Origin: Solea solea
Lineage: Eukaryota; Chordata; Actinopteri; Pleuronectiformes; Soleidae
DNA: 64,000 bases
NCBI RefSeq assembly: GCF_958295425.1
Contig: NC_081142.1
Location: 17,118,284 to 17,182,283 of the forward strand
Direction of reading: 5' to 3'
Made by a program: the position numbers and the translations under genes. Shown here one piece after another: positions 47,089 to 59,698 of the stretch; within the stretch, counting starts at the first letter, position 1; every line of letters starts with the position of its first letter. Below the pieces are notes generated by a model, which ran no database searches, was not told the DNA's origin, and saw only the letters and a program-made list of their open reading frames with translations.

Positions 47089-49889
47089 CAGGCAGGTCAG
47101 ACATGATTAACGAGATAATTATCTCTTCTACATGACTTAACTTCGGTCATATCTGAACCCCTGTGTGAGCACGACAGGGAAATCCAACCACCGCGATGAC
47201 AGAAGAGCCCAAAAATGTCGGTATGTAAACGTAACAGATTTATGACTACGGCAAGATCAAACTTAGAAGAAGAAGAAAAAAAAGGTACTAAGGAGCCTGC
47301 TAAGACGAATGCCAGTTATTTACTCACCACTCCCTGCTGCTAATTGTAGATATTTGGAATAAAGAACAATCACTAGATCTCTCTACTGTACTGTATCTGT
47401 ACTGACCAGATCTCAAACTGGGTCTACCAGCTCCTCTTGTTTTAGTCTAACTGCTGGTGCACTTTTGCAGATTCGTGACCATGTGAAGCCCGTTAGATGT
47501 TTGCTTATTCACCCTACAACACATATCACACTTCTCTTCTCCGTTTTCCTTCGAGGGAACCCTCGTCGTCGTCGTCCGTATGCGCTCCACGTCCCGCCCT
47601 GGTGAAAACCTCACAGGATCCACCCAGAAGCAACATTCCAGCTTGTTTTACAACCTTCGTTCTACTAATGGTTCAACATCCAGCTGCCTGCCTGTCATCT
47701 CAACACACCGTTGTCTAGCATGCACATGCACGCATACACACACACACACAGAGGAGGGGATTACACATCCTAGAATTATCTGTCTGCTCATTCTTCTTCC
47801 ATCTTTTTCTTGGCAAAGCAAATTATTATTAATTTCTGGATTCATCCGCTCGCTTGTTTTTGGGTGTTTTTTTTTTTTTTACAGACAGACATAGTAGGAA
47901 TGTACAAAAACAAGATGTTATTCATATGTCTGTGGAATGGAGCGTAATTCATAATGGGAGAAAACAATGGTCCCACTTTTAGCATGTTCATGTACAGTAC
48001 ATTCAGAGGTGGTGACAGCAGGGACAGCAGAGACTGATGCTCACTGCAGCCCAACGATTACAAATCCACTCAGTGTGGCGTCGACTCCCGTGTAATTACG
48101 TTAGAGTACTGTCCGGTTAATGAATCATCAGATTCCAATGCTCTGGCCTGCACACACAGAACAATCAGTCCTCCAGTCGCTGCATTTCTGTCTGTAAATA
48201 ACGCATCTCCTGTCTGCTCTAACCACAGATGGAACATTTGCTCAAAGCAGCAGCAGCAGAGTTGTGTTGGCGTGTGAGTTTATGTTCGCTGAGAGTCAGT
48301 CAGCTCAGGCAGGAAGGTGAAAACTAAAAGTATCACTAAAATGCATCTATAAAATGTGTCACAATTAATGTACCTGCATTTATTTGTGAATATCTATGAC
48401 AATAAATACCATTTGTAAATGATGAATCGTGAAATAATCTTGCTAAATTCTAACATTGCTACAAAGACAGTGATTGGAAAACTAAAGAAACATCCAACAA
48501 GTCTGTGCTCAGTTTCCTACACAAAACGCTGAGTCTGATCTGTGTCCAGACAAACAGCAGAGTCTAATAATAATGTCATAATGGAACAAATTCCATTTAA
48601 ATGTGTCCTTTACTTTTTAGTTATGCTGCGTACAAACAAACAAATGTGGCTCTGGAATCATAACCTCACTGGGCAGAGGTAATAATCTTTAGCTGCAGCC
48701 TGAATTTAACAAATTGGTTGAACAGCGCGCTGCAGGCCGCGACTACGATCACATGACATGAAAGACGTGGCAGTGTAGGCCGGGCACATTATTACACATT
48801 CTTTATAAATATCATTAGTGTTATTACACGAGGCTTCTGTTTCCAACCACTGCACTGGTAAATTATATATCTATCACATGTCATTAAAGCTGTACATCTC
48901 CCCCCCCACACACACACACACACACGTACGCACTAAGACAAAGAGCCTATTGAATGGCGTTTGGTACGAGCCCTTCATAATAACGGTAAACGGGAGCGGA
49001 CAGAAAGAGAGAGAGCACACATCCAGGTCCAAAGTCTTCATAAGGCCGGACATTTGATCGGCGCTCACAGGCCCCGTTTGTGTGAGATTGTGACATGGAT
49101 ACGTTCTAATAAAACAGCCCACTGCATCCATGCGTTCAGTCGGTTGAAAGGTCACACCTAATGGGTCAACCTCCGACAGATGGGCACGAACAGAGAGGCT
49201 GGTGTGTGTGTGTGTGCGTGTGTTTATTCCCACAGATCTATTTGCCTGCGAGAATTACCCCGCTAATACACGCTAATATAAAAAGGTCATGTCAGAGAGT
49301 AGACAGTATATCCAGTAGAGAAGCATTAAAGAGAAGAAAGTCACCGTAATAGAAACATAATGACGGAACAAGCGGGAGATTATAGAGTTTCAGCAGCCTG
49401 GTGTCTGTGTTGTATTGTTTTAATTTGAGTAAAAGGAGGAGGAGGAGGGTGAGGTGTGTGTGTGTGTGGTAGGTGGGTAATTTTCTACCATGCTGGGTTT
49501 ACTATCTCTATCAGGACAACCCCTGTTATAACTTTAAATGACTTCCAGATCAGTGAGGGGATTAGTTAACGCACACACACACACACGCACACACAGCAGG
49601 ATGTACAGCATAGCATGGTTGAAGAGCGTGTTATGTTCATCCTGCTGCCAAGGCCCAGCAGGAGAGTCGGCATATACTGTTGTGGTCATTTGATCTCTGA
49701 GTGGGCTTTTTTTGTTTGGGCAAAAAGAGAATAGACTTTTGTTTTTTTCAATTCAACAAACGCATATTTAGCCGTAGGTGAAATCCAGCATGGTATATTT
49801 TGCTCGTTAAGAAAGAAAATCAAGAAACATCCATCAAGGAGAAGAAGCTATTAGAGCAAAAAACAAGTTTGCAATTTAATGTTTCCATT
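46174..49889. other. Intronic sequence, no gene seen
   Basis: Contains TG tracts (46893-46912, 47055-47087), a T-run near 47868-47880 and (CA)n near 48907-48925. The rest is unique-looking, with no exon I can support. Confidence 0.5.
47055..47087. repeat. (TG)n microsatellite
   Basis: About 16 uninterrupted TG units. Confidence 0.95.
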
Positions 49890-50035
49890 TTTATCTTATC
49901 TATTTTATGCAATTTCAATGGATTACCTAATCTATCGTCAACTATTTTTAATAATCAACTTATTGGTTTCAGTGGGTTTTTTTTTGTTAAAGAATCAAAA
50001 CAAAAAAAAATGATAGTTACTTGCAGCCCTACTGC
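49890..50035 (+). mobile_element. hAT-like MITE, 3' fragment (TAGAGCTGCAAC family)
   Basis: CTATCGTCAACTATTTTTAA and a terminal TTACTTGCAGCCCTA match the 3' inverted terminus (GTTGCAGCTCTA type). The 5' part is not recognisable. Confidence 0.5.
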
Positions 50036-50551
50036 AAATTTTAGAAAACAACAACAAATGATGGAAATGGTCTATATTATTAAATGCAGGGATGTTGATG
50101 TTTGACTGATGTGTGGTATATGCTCAGTCACATTCTAAACACAGTGATTATTGAAGTGAATCTTCACTAAAATATCACAATTAGATATTTAATCCAAATA
50201 TTTCAGCCTCACTTCTATGCTTAAACGCATCTATAAACATCAAGCGCTGCAGTTCGGCTGCAAAGGACTGAACAAAGAGAAAGAGAACAGGTGGGAAAAT
50301 GAGGATATCACGCAACAAGGGTCAAAGGCCAAACTCAAACACATATGATACGTGCTTTGCTTTGGCTCCCGTCACCACACAGATCCTTCCACCTCATCAT
50401 GGCTCCTCTTTTCCCTTCCTCATCTTAGTGGACCATGAAAGAGTGATGTTCTGCTGGAAGACGAGTGGAGTTCATAGAAAGACTCGGTTCAGCTGAAGCC
50501 CTTTTCTGGCTGGAGCGAGGAGGGTACAACAAATTACACTGACATGCAAGC

Positions 50552-50584
<33 letters not shown>

Positions 50585-52002
50585 GGGGGGAGGGGTTGTA
50601 AATGAAGATAAGGTAGAGGAGAAGAAAAAGAGACACACAAGAGGGAGAGAGAGAGCGAGAGAGAGAGAGGAAGATGAATGAGTTTTCCACAGGGAACTAA
50701 ACTGTGCATAGTGACAGAGCAGCTACTTTTCAACGATGGAGCCAGCGAACACATGTTTTAAAAGACATTCCATTGATAAATTTCCCCATGTGGAAAACAC
50801 TGAAGATATATTTATATAATTTAACTTAATCCCACGCAGTTGTGCTCGTTCTTTCCCTTCTCTTCAATTTGAGTGCTTCCTAAGGAGGAATGTTTTTATC
50901 ATACAGCGATTAACTACATGCAGATGTGGACAGGGTGGATCAAAACCTAAAGCACTGTATATGTATATATATGCAATTTATGTGGCGCTCTACGGTACAA
51001 TACATTTCTGGTATTTCAATTAAGGGATACTTTAGAGGCTACTTTCAGTGAATGAAACAGCTGAAAAATAAACGTTGCGGATGCAAACTATTTTCAAAAT
51101 TAAATACAAGCTTAAAGCCGCCCCAGCCACAAATATTAAAGTGATAGTTCACTGATACCACAGAGATATCGGAGCACTTTTATTGGTCTCAAGGTTGAAA
51201 GTGTTATATTGTCCTAGGACAACCTGCATGTATAGTCTCTGTGTGCATATAAACATGTGAAGATGTGTATTTTTTATGCTTGGCTGACTGTGTTATGGTT
51301 TAAGGTATCTTATGGTATCTGTGTTACGGTTGCTTCAGTTCATATTATATCCTGTAAGAGCTTCTCATATCTCGGTCGCTTAGTTCTACTTTCCTTTTGA
51401 CCCTTTGCAGGAATAATAATAAGTATTCCTCTCTTTGTCATTTGCCCTTGTTTTACCTTGTAGGAGTTGAAAAATTGTGAAATCCTTTTCATTCCATTTC
51501 AGCCGGCTGCAGACGATGCATTAGCTGTGTGGTTATTGTGAGCAGAGGCTATTATCTATGACGACAATCATCTGTGCTTGCTTTAATCCCTGCTATTGTT
51601 TGTATATAATAATATAAGGCCCGGTCCACACAGGGAGCAGGTCTGCTGCAGAGCTGCTATGGAGATTCTGCTGTGTTTTATACAAATACTGCTCTGTAAC
51701 CAACTAAACGCCAGGACTCTTCAGTATGAAGCCACACATCTGTCTGTCCTACAAATATTTCACAATAAAAGCCTTGATGAAAAAACATGCACAGAATCAT
51801 AGACCTGAAACACTTAAATGCTTTTAGTTTGCAACAGTAAGAGGGTGCATTGTGTTTGTGACACAAAGGACAGATTTAGCTATTAGAATTGTGGTGAAAG
51901 ATCACTTTCACAGTCTATTCGACGGTGAAATGAGTGCCTGAGTGTGCAATGTGGCTGCTTTTGACTCAGACGTGCATCCAGTGTGGCTCCGACCTATAAA
52001 GG
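50036..52002. other. Intronic sequence, no gene seen
   Basis: Contains (TG)n at 50553-50581 and an adjoining purine tract (50640-50670). ATTAAAGTGATAGTTCACTG at about 51137 looks like a solitary terminus of a fold-back MITE. No exon seen. Confidence 0.5.
50553..50581. repeat. (TG)n microsatellite
   Basis: About 14 TG units next to a G-run. Confidence 0.95.
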
Positions 52003-52140
52003 TGCATTCACACCAGCCCTTCTTAATCAAACTCTACTTCTTTTGTGCAACCAAACTCTGATTGGCACCAAAGAGGCGAACTCTGGTCCACCTAAAAACA
52101 TAGGTCTTGGTTCGCTTCAAGTGAACCAAGTGTAGCAAAC
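52003..52140. repeat. Dispersed repeat beginning GGTGCATTCACACC
   Basis: GGTGCATTCACACCAGCCC, TTGGCACCAAAGAGGCGAAC and TGGTTCGCTTCAAGTGAACC follow a common teleost repeat (GGTGCATTCACACC...TTCGGTTC type). The second terminus was not resolved. Confidence 0.5.
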
Positions 52141-52474
52141 AGACTACAACGCAGAGCATTATGGGTATACACAACCAAAGCATATGCAAGTGTATAACGA
52201 TAGCCTGGAGACACCTGAAAACACCCCCATTAGCACTTGGTTCTTTCCTCCTGATGAAATTAATCATAGACTGTATGAAATTAACATGGCAAAAAATCCA
52301 ATATTCTTATGATGAAGGTTTAAATGTATGTAACCCATTGGTTAATAATAAATGGGTCAGTTTTTCGCATACCTGCTGTTGCTGACTATTGTTCTCTGTT
52401 TAAGTAATATCACTTGATCAAGCCTATTCTAACATTCTACACTACAAAATAAGTAATTAAAGTATGTATGATTT

Positions 52475-52555
52475 GTGCTGATATCGTATCGGATCGATAT
52501 CAGTATCGGCCAATACTCAAGGCTGCAATATCGGTATCGTATCGGAAGTGAAAAA
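52475..52555 (+). mobile_element. TATCGG-type repeat terminus
   Basis: GATATCGTATCGGATCGATA, CTCAAGGCTGCAATATCGG and a final AAGTTGTATCAGGACATCCC match in reverse the beginning of 54590-54945. It directly abuts the LINE-tail-like repeat at 52556. Confidence 0.55.
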
Positions 52556-52745
52556 GTTGTATCAGGACATCCCTGGACACATAGAAACAAACAACCATTC
52601 ACTCGAACCTCTAGTCAATTTAGAGTGTCCATTTAACCTAATACCCATATTGCATATTTTTGAACTGTGGGAGGAAGCTGGAGCACTCTCCACTACACGC
52701 CCTGTGTGGCGGACTATTAGGTGTGAAGATGACCTGTGTCTGTAG
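52556..52745 (+). mobile_element. Dispersed repeat, degraded LINE tail
   Basis: GGACACATAGAAACAAACAA, TTTAGAGTGTCCATTTAACC and TTTTTGAACTGTGGGAGGAA match the middle of the 20378-20645 type. The 3' part is diverged. Confidence 0.6.
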
Positions 52746-54589
52746 GGTACCACAGAGAAAGAAAGACAAAGTTTGAGCTGAATTCGCCTTTCACCATCAT
52801 AAATGCAAGGTCAGACATCCCTGAACAAGTGTGTGTGCATACATGAGTGCGATGTGTGCATGTGTGTGTTTTCCATGTGCAAGAAAAACAAACGCGCTGT
52901 AATCGTGTGCCATTGTAAACAGCATTAGCAACAATGAAAAGTTGTGTTTTGTCGACGCACTGCACTGAGCCAAGTGAATAAACTGTAATGTCCTCATATT
53001 GTGCACCCCCCCCCACCCCCCCCGCTCAAAGCCAAACCACATCTTGTGGATCCATGCCCATAAATCACGCAAAGAGCACATGGGGACAAATCCAATAAAC
53101 AATCCATTTGTCGGTGACTGTAACAGTCAAAAATGTCTGTCCCCACTAATATGTCCAACTGGTGCCAAAACACCACAATGAAATGACCAGTTTCCAGCAC
53201 TTCAGACGAGCTGAAACGTATGCTCACATAACGTAAGGATCTATTAAAACATTTCACGAGTTCAAAGACAGGGCCATTCGCTGCATCATCTGGGCTGGAC
53301 AGAGCTGCAGCGTGTGTACACAGGGCAGTGAGGTTTTCCGATGCTGGATTCCGTCAACAACCATCTGGATGTAAGCAGGGCAGGAAAAACAGGCCCTCGA
53401 GGGGCATTCGAACACAGCGGTGACATTCGATTAATTACAGGTTAATAATCACCGGATTTCTTTCGGGCCCAAGCGGTGAAGGTTGAGGAAAAGCAGGAGG
53501 ATGTGGGGCGAGCACAAAGAGCAGAGTGACGTGGTGAAAATAAGACGCAGGAGCTGTAGTAGAGGGAGAGGACAAAGAGGTTTTCCCCTCCTCAGATCTT
53601 CATTGCAAAAGCTGTAAACTGCCAATAAAAAAGCACTGTTATGAGCTTTGGGACGGCGATACAATCTACTGTTTCACACAAGATATGGGCCGCTTTCCAT
53701 AGAGGTCCAGGGCCAACAGCCGTGACAGTGCCCCCCCCTCTCTCTCTCATGACAGCCTGCTTCAGTCTGGGTCATGGGTTTAAATCAGAGGTTGAATGTT
53801 TCCTTTAAAAGGTCTTTTGAAGGGAAAAATAATACTTGAACTGATCCCGAAGCTTCTTATGTTTGTCTGTAGTGACATAAATGTACAGAGGGTGACTTTT
53901 TGTGTACATAAAACGTAATGAATTCATGAATACGATACAATTTCACGATTTTTGTGCACCAAACACCCACGACAATACGATTTATATCCAGAGGGGATTG
54001 GAGAGGAATAAGTACAAGGTCGTGATTAGCAGACATAGCGCAAATAACAGGAGCTACCGCTACTGAAGGATTACAGGAAGACAGAAAAACCATTATTGTT
54101 TACATCAAAGTCATGACACAGCAATTTTCATGACATGAGCCGAGTGGGGTGGAGTGGAGTAGAGTGGAGTGGAGCGCAGGGGAGGGCAGGAACAAAGGCA
54201 TGTAGGCCACGAACAAGCAGAAAGAGATAAAGGCATTTCCAAGCTTTCATCTTGCAGCGAGTGCTGTTATCTGTTCATCATATCACAGCCCAGAGCAGCA
54301 GGACAGCTTCACTCAAACACACACACACACAGAGCTCTTCTTCTTCTCTGGCCTGCATGGACACAGCATGCCTGGGATTCCTCTGTGTACACTGTGTGTG
54401 TGTGTAGAAGATAGAGGGAGCTAGATATAAGGAGAGATAAGGAGAAGGCAGGTAGATGTATGATGGGTCAGGTAAAGTTTAGGCTAAAATATCAGAACAT
54501 GGTGAAGAATCTGGACCCAATTTGACGTCTTACAAACACCTCACGTTTGAGGAGCGAGAAACAAGAGATATAAGGAAAGGCAGAAGACA
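52746..54589. other. Intronic sequence with a degraded dispersed repeat
   Basis: Contains a C-run (53006-53023), a repeat-like GATACAATTTCACGATTTTT block (about 53925-54010) and (GGAGT)n at 54142-54174. No exon was recognised. Confidence 0.5.
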
Positions 54590-54945
54590 TCTGAAAGTGA
54601 TATCACAGCCTTGAATTTATTCCGATATCAATTCAGTCTGAAATGACACATTTTGTGCCGATGCCAAAAACACCATGTTCCGTCATCATGGCCGACATGT
54701 GCAGCCTTCACCTAACTTTACAGGTTTCTTTTCCTGATATTCAGTCCAGTGCGTTTGACCAATACTGGACCGTTCAACAATGTGAGTGAAGTATTTTTTT
54801 TTTAATTGCGTTTTTCCTGCAAGATCTTAAAGCAAGTCGAGTAAGTCATTTAGTTTTAGAACAGTTGTTATGTTGATTTAAATAGAATGAATTATTCAGC
54901 GGTAACTGATACCGATACTGAGTAATCGGCTTCTCCCTGATAAAA
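54590..54945 (-). mobile_element. TATCGG-type repeat, longer copy
   Basis: AGTGATATCACAGCCTTGAA at the left is the reverse of the terminus at 52510-52550. AACTGATACCGATACTGAGT near the right belongs to the same family. The interior is diverged. Confidence 0.45.
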
Positions 54946-55082
54946 GAAACAAGTCAATCAGTGTTTCTTTAATCGTTTCTCTGTCCAGTAACATTATTTG
55001 TCTTGTTCTTGGCTCTGTCACTATATTTGAAACATCTCTCTCTCTCTCTCCGGGCGTGTGTGCTTATGTTTGTGTGAAAGAC

Positions 55083-55120
55083 GGAGGAGGAGGAGGAGGA
55101 GGAGGAGGAGGAGGAGGAGG
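55083..55120. repeat. (GAG)n trinucleotide repeat
   Basis: About 12 GAG units. The serine run predicted on the minus strand is an artefact of this tract. Confidence 0.95.
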
Positions 55121-57277
55121 ATATATGCAGGGACTTGTCTGTTACACACCTCAGGGTCGGATATGATTTCTCTCTCTTACACACACACACACACTCAAAC
55201 CCCCACACCACCACCACCCCACAGGTAGAATTCAGTGCACAGGAGGTGGTAAGGACCATGCCCCAGTGCTCACAATCAAACATAAGGTGACGGGAAGCTC
55301 CTCTGCTCTTCTTACCCCTCAGGGCGTGGGACACATGCCAGTTATCATTCAGACTGTTTCAGATCTTAGATGTTGCAGATGTTTCTCAAGGAGTCCGGGA
55401 GGAAAACTTTCCTCTGGGCTTATTGCACACCTCGACTGGAACCTATCGCGTTACCCTGACGCCGTTTTCAGATAAACATTACATACTTTATTTACATTGC
55501 GTTGTGCTCCCTATTCATGTGACATTCTGGTACTTTCTTCCCCCGTCCAAAAATAAGCAATGAATCCCTTTTGTTCCTTCTTTTTCTTTCTTTCTTTATC
55601 GCTAAGTCACTGCAGCCCGATGTTAACATATAAGTTCTGAATTCCCAAATGTCAATGTAACTGAATATGTAAACACAAGACCAACAAAGGGCTTTTCCCC
55701 GGCAGTTTTCCAGCACTGGTGCTCCGAGAGAAGTCTGGAGACCCAAAGGGCAGGAGGAGAAAAAAGAGTGGGAGCACAGACGGAGATAGACGAGATGAAT
55801 GGTTGTGTTTTCGCTTAGAGTAGAGCTTTTCCAGGCTACTTTTTTTTTCTCTTTTGCAACAGCGGTGTAGGGTATCCTGCTGTATAATCCTCTCGTGGTG
55901 ACAGACACAGGAAGATGGAGCGAGTGAGAGATGGAGGTGGTGTGCGATGTGTGCGGGTGGGGTTGTACCGCGATCACGGCGGTGCTAGTTTGTTACCGCG
56001 TGCCCACTGCGTGCCGGTACGGTGTGTGTGTGGGGGTTATTAGTGCAAATATAGGTCCCGTTCACCTTCAGAGTCCTGCACTGCCGAGTCCACTCACACT
56101 GGGCCTGTGCTCTACGAATCCTTCTGCTTCTACTTAAAGGTTCTACAGCTGCAAAAATACTTGGCGAAAACTCGCCCTCCCGACTCTGAGCAGATTAAGT
56201 TTTTTGGAAACTAGCACACCTGGGGATTCCCAGGCTGTTAAATAGAGATGCGTCTTCAAGACACTTTATTTTTATGTCCTGACACACACACACACACGCT
56301 CGCTGGTTTTCCATTCTTTGTGTGGACTCTCATAGACATAAAGCCGCTTACCCTAACCTTAACCATCATTACTAACCCTAACTCTAAGCCTAAAACTGTT
56401 CTGATCTGTTTCTGTCTATTTAAGTGGTCCCTGATTCGACCATATTAAATGATTTAGTTATTTGGAGGATTAACTGATGCAAATGTGTCCAGTCAACCAG
56501 TCTGTTTCCTTTTTTAGACCAAGACAGAGCTTCATTTAAAAGTCACTTGTCCTTTGTGGCGACCCCTCTGCTTCCTCCAGATAAGCTTGAATCTATTTTG
56601 TCTTTATCTCAGGCTCTTCTCCTTCAGGAGATGTAAGTCCTAAGAGCCGGTCCCTTCCCCTCAGGCCCTGAAAGCCTCATTCACAAACTTCTGCAACCTC
56701 TAAACCTCATCACCCGCTGTGACCTGGAGTCTGAGGTGGGGGGGGGGGGGGTTTGGGGGGGGAGGGTCTATTAGCAGGACACAGTCTGACCACAGGGGAA
56801 GATCAGAGCCTGTCAAACCCGCTATGGGGACAAATTGTCACAGACCGTCTCCGTCTCTGCGTCTCCGACTAGATGTGGCAAAGCAGAAAAAGGGTTTTCT
56901 TATACAGCTTGGCTTAGAAAAATAGCACAGGTGTGTCTGTCACTAATATAAATCGTTTCAAGATAAGGATACTTAGATAAAACCTTAAACCTCAGATGAA
57001 AGACGCTGAGTTTCAAAAAGACTGTCCGTGTATTATTGTGTTGTAGTGATAAATAAATCAGTGTAAGGGAAACTCTAGTGAGTTTGAGTTGTTCTTGGTA
57101 GCAACGCACTGATATTCCTACATTTTTATGTGTATGTGCATGTCTATGGTTTATCTCTACGCCTCAAGTCTAGTCAACAGGTGGTCTGGTATTCTTTTAC
57201 TGAAGCCATAGTTAAAGAAAGAGAAACCCCACTCTCATGCAAATGACTGACACCTGAAAAGGTGATGTTTTCAAGTA

Positions 57278-57280
57278 TGT

Positions 57281-57321
<41 letters not shown>

Positions 57322-57324
57322 CGT
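57278..57324. repeat. (TG)n microsatellite
   Basis: About 20 TG units with one TC and two GC interruptions. Confidence 0.93.
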
Positions 57325-59089
57325 GCCAAGAGCTGATGACCCTCAAAACCTCATCTCAAAGAGAGACATGAGCGCCTCTGAACAGTCTGCTTTTTCTTTT
57401 CTTTTTTTTTTTTAACTGTCAGTCAAATTTGATCAAACCTCCTTCACAAAGTCTCGATTTCTCCATTAAGACTGTGCTTTTTTTTTCCTCAATGGGATGA
57501 GGAGCTGTTCAAGATGGGGACATTAATCACTGACAAGAGCGCGGAGGTCGGCGGCAGTTCACTGCGAGGTGGAGATCGAGGCACAGGGGGAGACTTAAGG
57601 GTAAGGGATAGAGGTAAAGAGGAGGCATGACACAGACTGGATTAAGGAAATACTAAGTTGACTTAAGTTATTAAGTCTCCTGGATCGTAAAGACTAGTTA
57701 AATACTAGTAAATAACTAGTAAAATGTTGCATCCCTGCACAGATTAAAATCTGAATCTGATGTTGAAAATGTGTAATGACGTGGCTCATTTTGAATAGAA
57801 CGTCGTACGTAGTCGTACGTGTTAAAACGGCTATAAAACGACATGCACCCCAGTGCGCACACACCCATGTGCACATACTGTGTGCGGCTGAGAGGCGGCT
57901 CGTCCATCTCTCACTGGTTCGCTTTGCTCAGAATGACATAAATACGTCTCCCTGCTGAGGTGTATTTATTTGTCGGTTCCTGTTTGCGGAGGTGAAAGTC
58001 TGCACACAACTCGCTCGGCCCGTGGTGATTTAAGGCAGGACAGGACCATAACTTCCCCTTGTTAGTGGAATTTACTGCATGTGCTCTCCATATTTTTTCA
58101 GGGACTAATTTTAGTGGGGGAGAGAAAAAACACACGCACCAGTTTTTCCTCCCCTCCACTTTTCACCTTGTTAAATCGGAGAGCAGATCTGCCTGGTGTA
58201 GGGTGTTTCTGCACAACAAAGGTCACGGGGGAGATGTTCTAGAAAATGACATACAGTATACAGTTATGCAGTTAGAGCGGCTGTTATTTGCTGCTTTCAG
58301 CTGTAACGGTACAGTGCACAAGGGTTTCTTAGAGAGTGAGCACTCTCCTATATCTGGACCTGGTTTCAAGCTCTGAAATGGCTTGAATGAGTACATTTCA
58401 GGCACAGTCGGAGTAATCCTCCTCTGGGATCGTGACTGTTCCTGGAGCGGTGACTATAACAGGCTCCATGAGGCTAAAATGAGTGGGCTATAACTTAGAC
58501 AAGTGCGCTGGGAATTCTCTGTGCAGTGTGAAAAAGTGGAGCTTTTTTTCCCCCCATTTGTCTGAGACATAGAGGGTCTGTCCATCAGTCTGTGCTGGAT
58601 CAAATTAAGCTTTGGGCACCTAAACTTATCAAGCGCACAAGCTCTGACACTTTTGAAAGGGAGAGGTATGTTCATCGCCTGCTCCATTTCCAGGTCTGCT
58701 CAGACCGACTAGCGAGCTGACGAGCTCTCTGTATAGGAAAAGCTCATAAATTACCTTCACTTCGTGAATGAGTGCGGAGGTAAAGTCAGGGTAACGCGAC
58801 ATGACTCCGCGTGTGAGTGAAAAAGATTTCTTTCATACAGACGCTGACATAATGTCTCAGAATACATCCCAAACTTCTTAGTTGTAAATGAAGAAAAGAT
58901 GCAAGCAGGGGAAAAAAGAAAGCTGTCCTTTATGACTTGGGAAACAAGCCTGTAGGGTAGTGGAGAAGTCAAATAAAGTCATTACTGAAGTAGTAATAGC
59001 ATATAATAGTGATGCGAGTATAAAGCGTACAAAAGTAGACTTTTCACCATCAGCGGTTCATTTATAACAACAGTAGTCATTACACATGT

Positions 59090-59430
59090 TGATTAGGGAT
59101 GGATGACCCTAATGACCAAAAATGTTATCGGGATAAAAAAAAGTCCATATTCATAATTATCATGATACATTTTTAAAGTTTAAGATTGAGTTTTTTCTCC
59201 ATAATGACAAGAAACCAGTTATTTGTGGTTTGAAACTTCTTTAGAAACGGAAAACAACAGGAACTTGGTTACCATGGAGACATTTAGCAATTCTGAGGCA
59301 AAACATTCACAACGAATATTATGTGCCTTTGTTATACTGTTAAGTGAATACAATTATGTCACACAATATGCTGTGAGTGGATGATGTGGAGCTAATTTAC
59401 TACACATACAGTGCATGACAATGTGTGAAA
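59090..59430. repeat. Dispersed repeat with an ATTATCATGATA motif
   Basis: TTAGGGATGGATGACCC, TGTTATCGGGATAAAAAAAA and CATAATTATCATGATACATT resemble common teleost repeats of the TTATCGTGATAA type. The boundaries are approximate. Confidence 0.4.
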
Positions 59431-59665
59431 AGAACGATGAGATATGGCAGTGAAAATGATTAAAACATTATTTGCGCTTATAGCGCTGCGATTCTGTGAC
59501 CTAAAAACATTTGAGTCAAGGAGGAGGTTCACTTACACAACTATAATGTCTTTAATTACTACATTTATTTATGCGAATGCACAAAATATGAGACGTCAAC
59601 TCTCTTTTCACTGACATTAACCAGGCCCGTCCTTGATAAATGAGAGTGTGCAAGAACGTGCGAGA

Positions 59666-59698
<33 letters not shown>

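Larger units (their letters stand above)
54946..59089. other. Intronic sequence with microsatellites
   Basis: Contains (GAG)n 55083-55120, a G-run 56737-56751, (TG)n 57278-57324, T-runs near 57401-57414 and 57478-57488, and an inverted TTAGG-type repeat fragment (56335-56420). The longest open frame (55492-55977, minus) shows no homology. No exon seen. Confidence 0.5.
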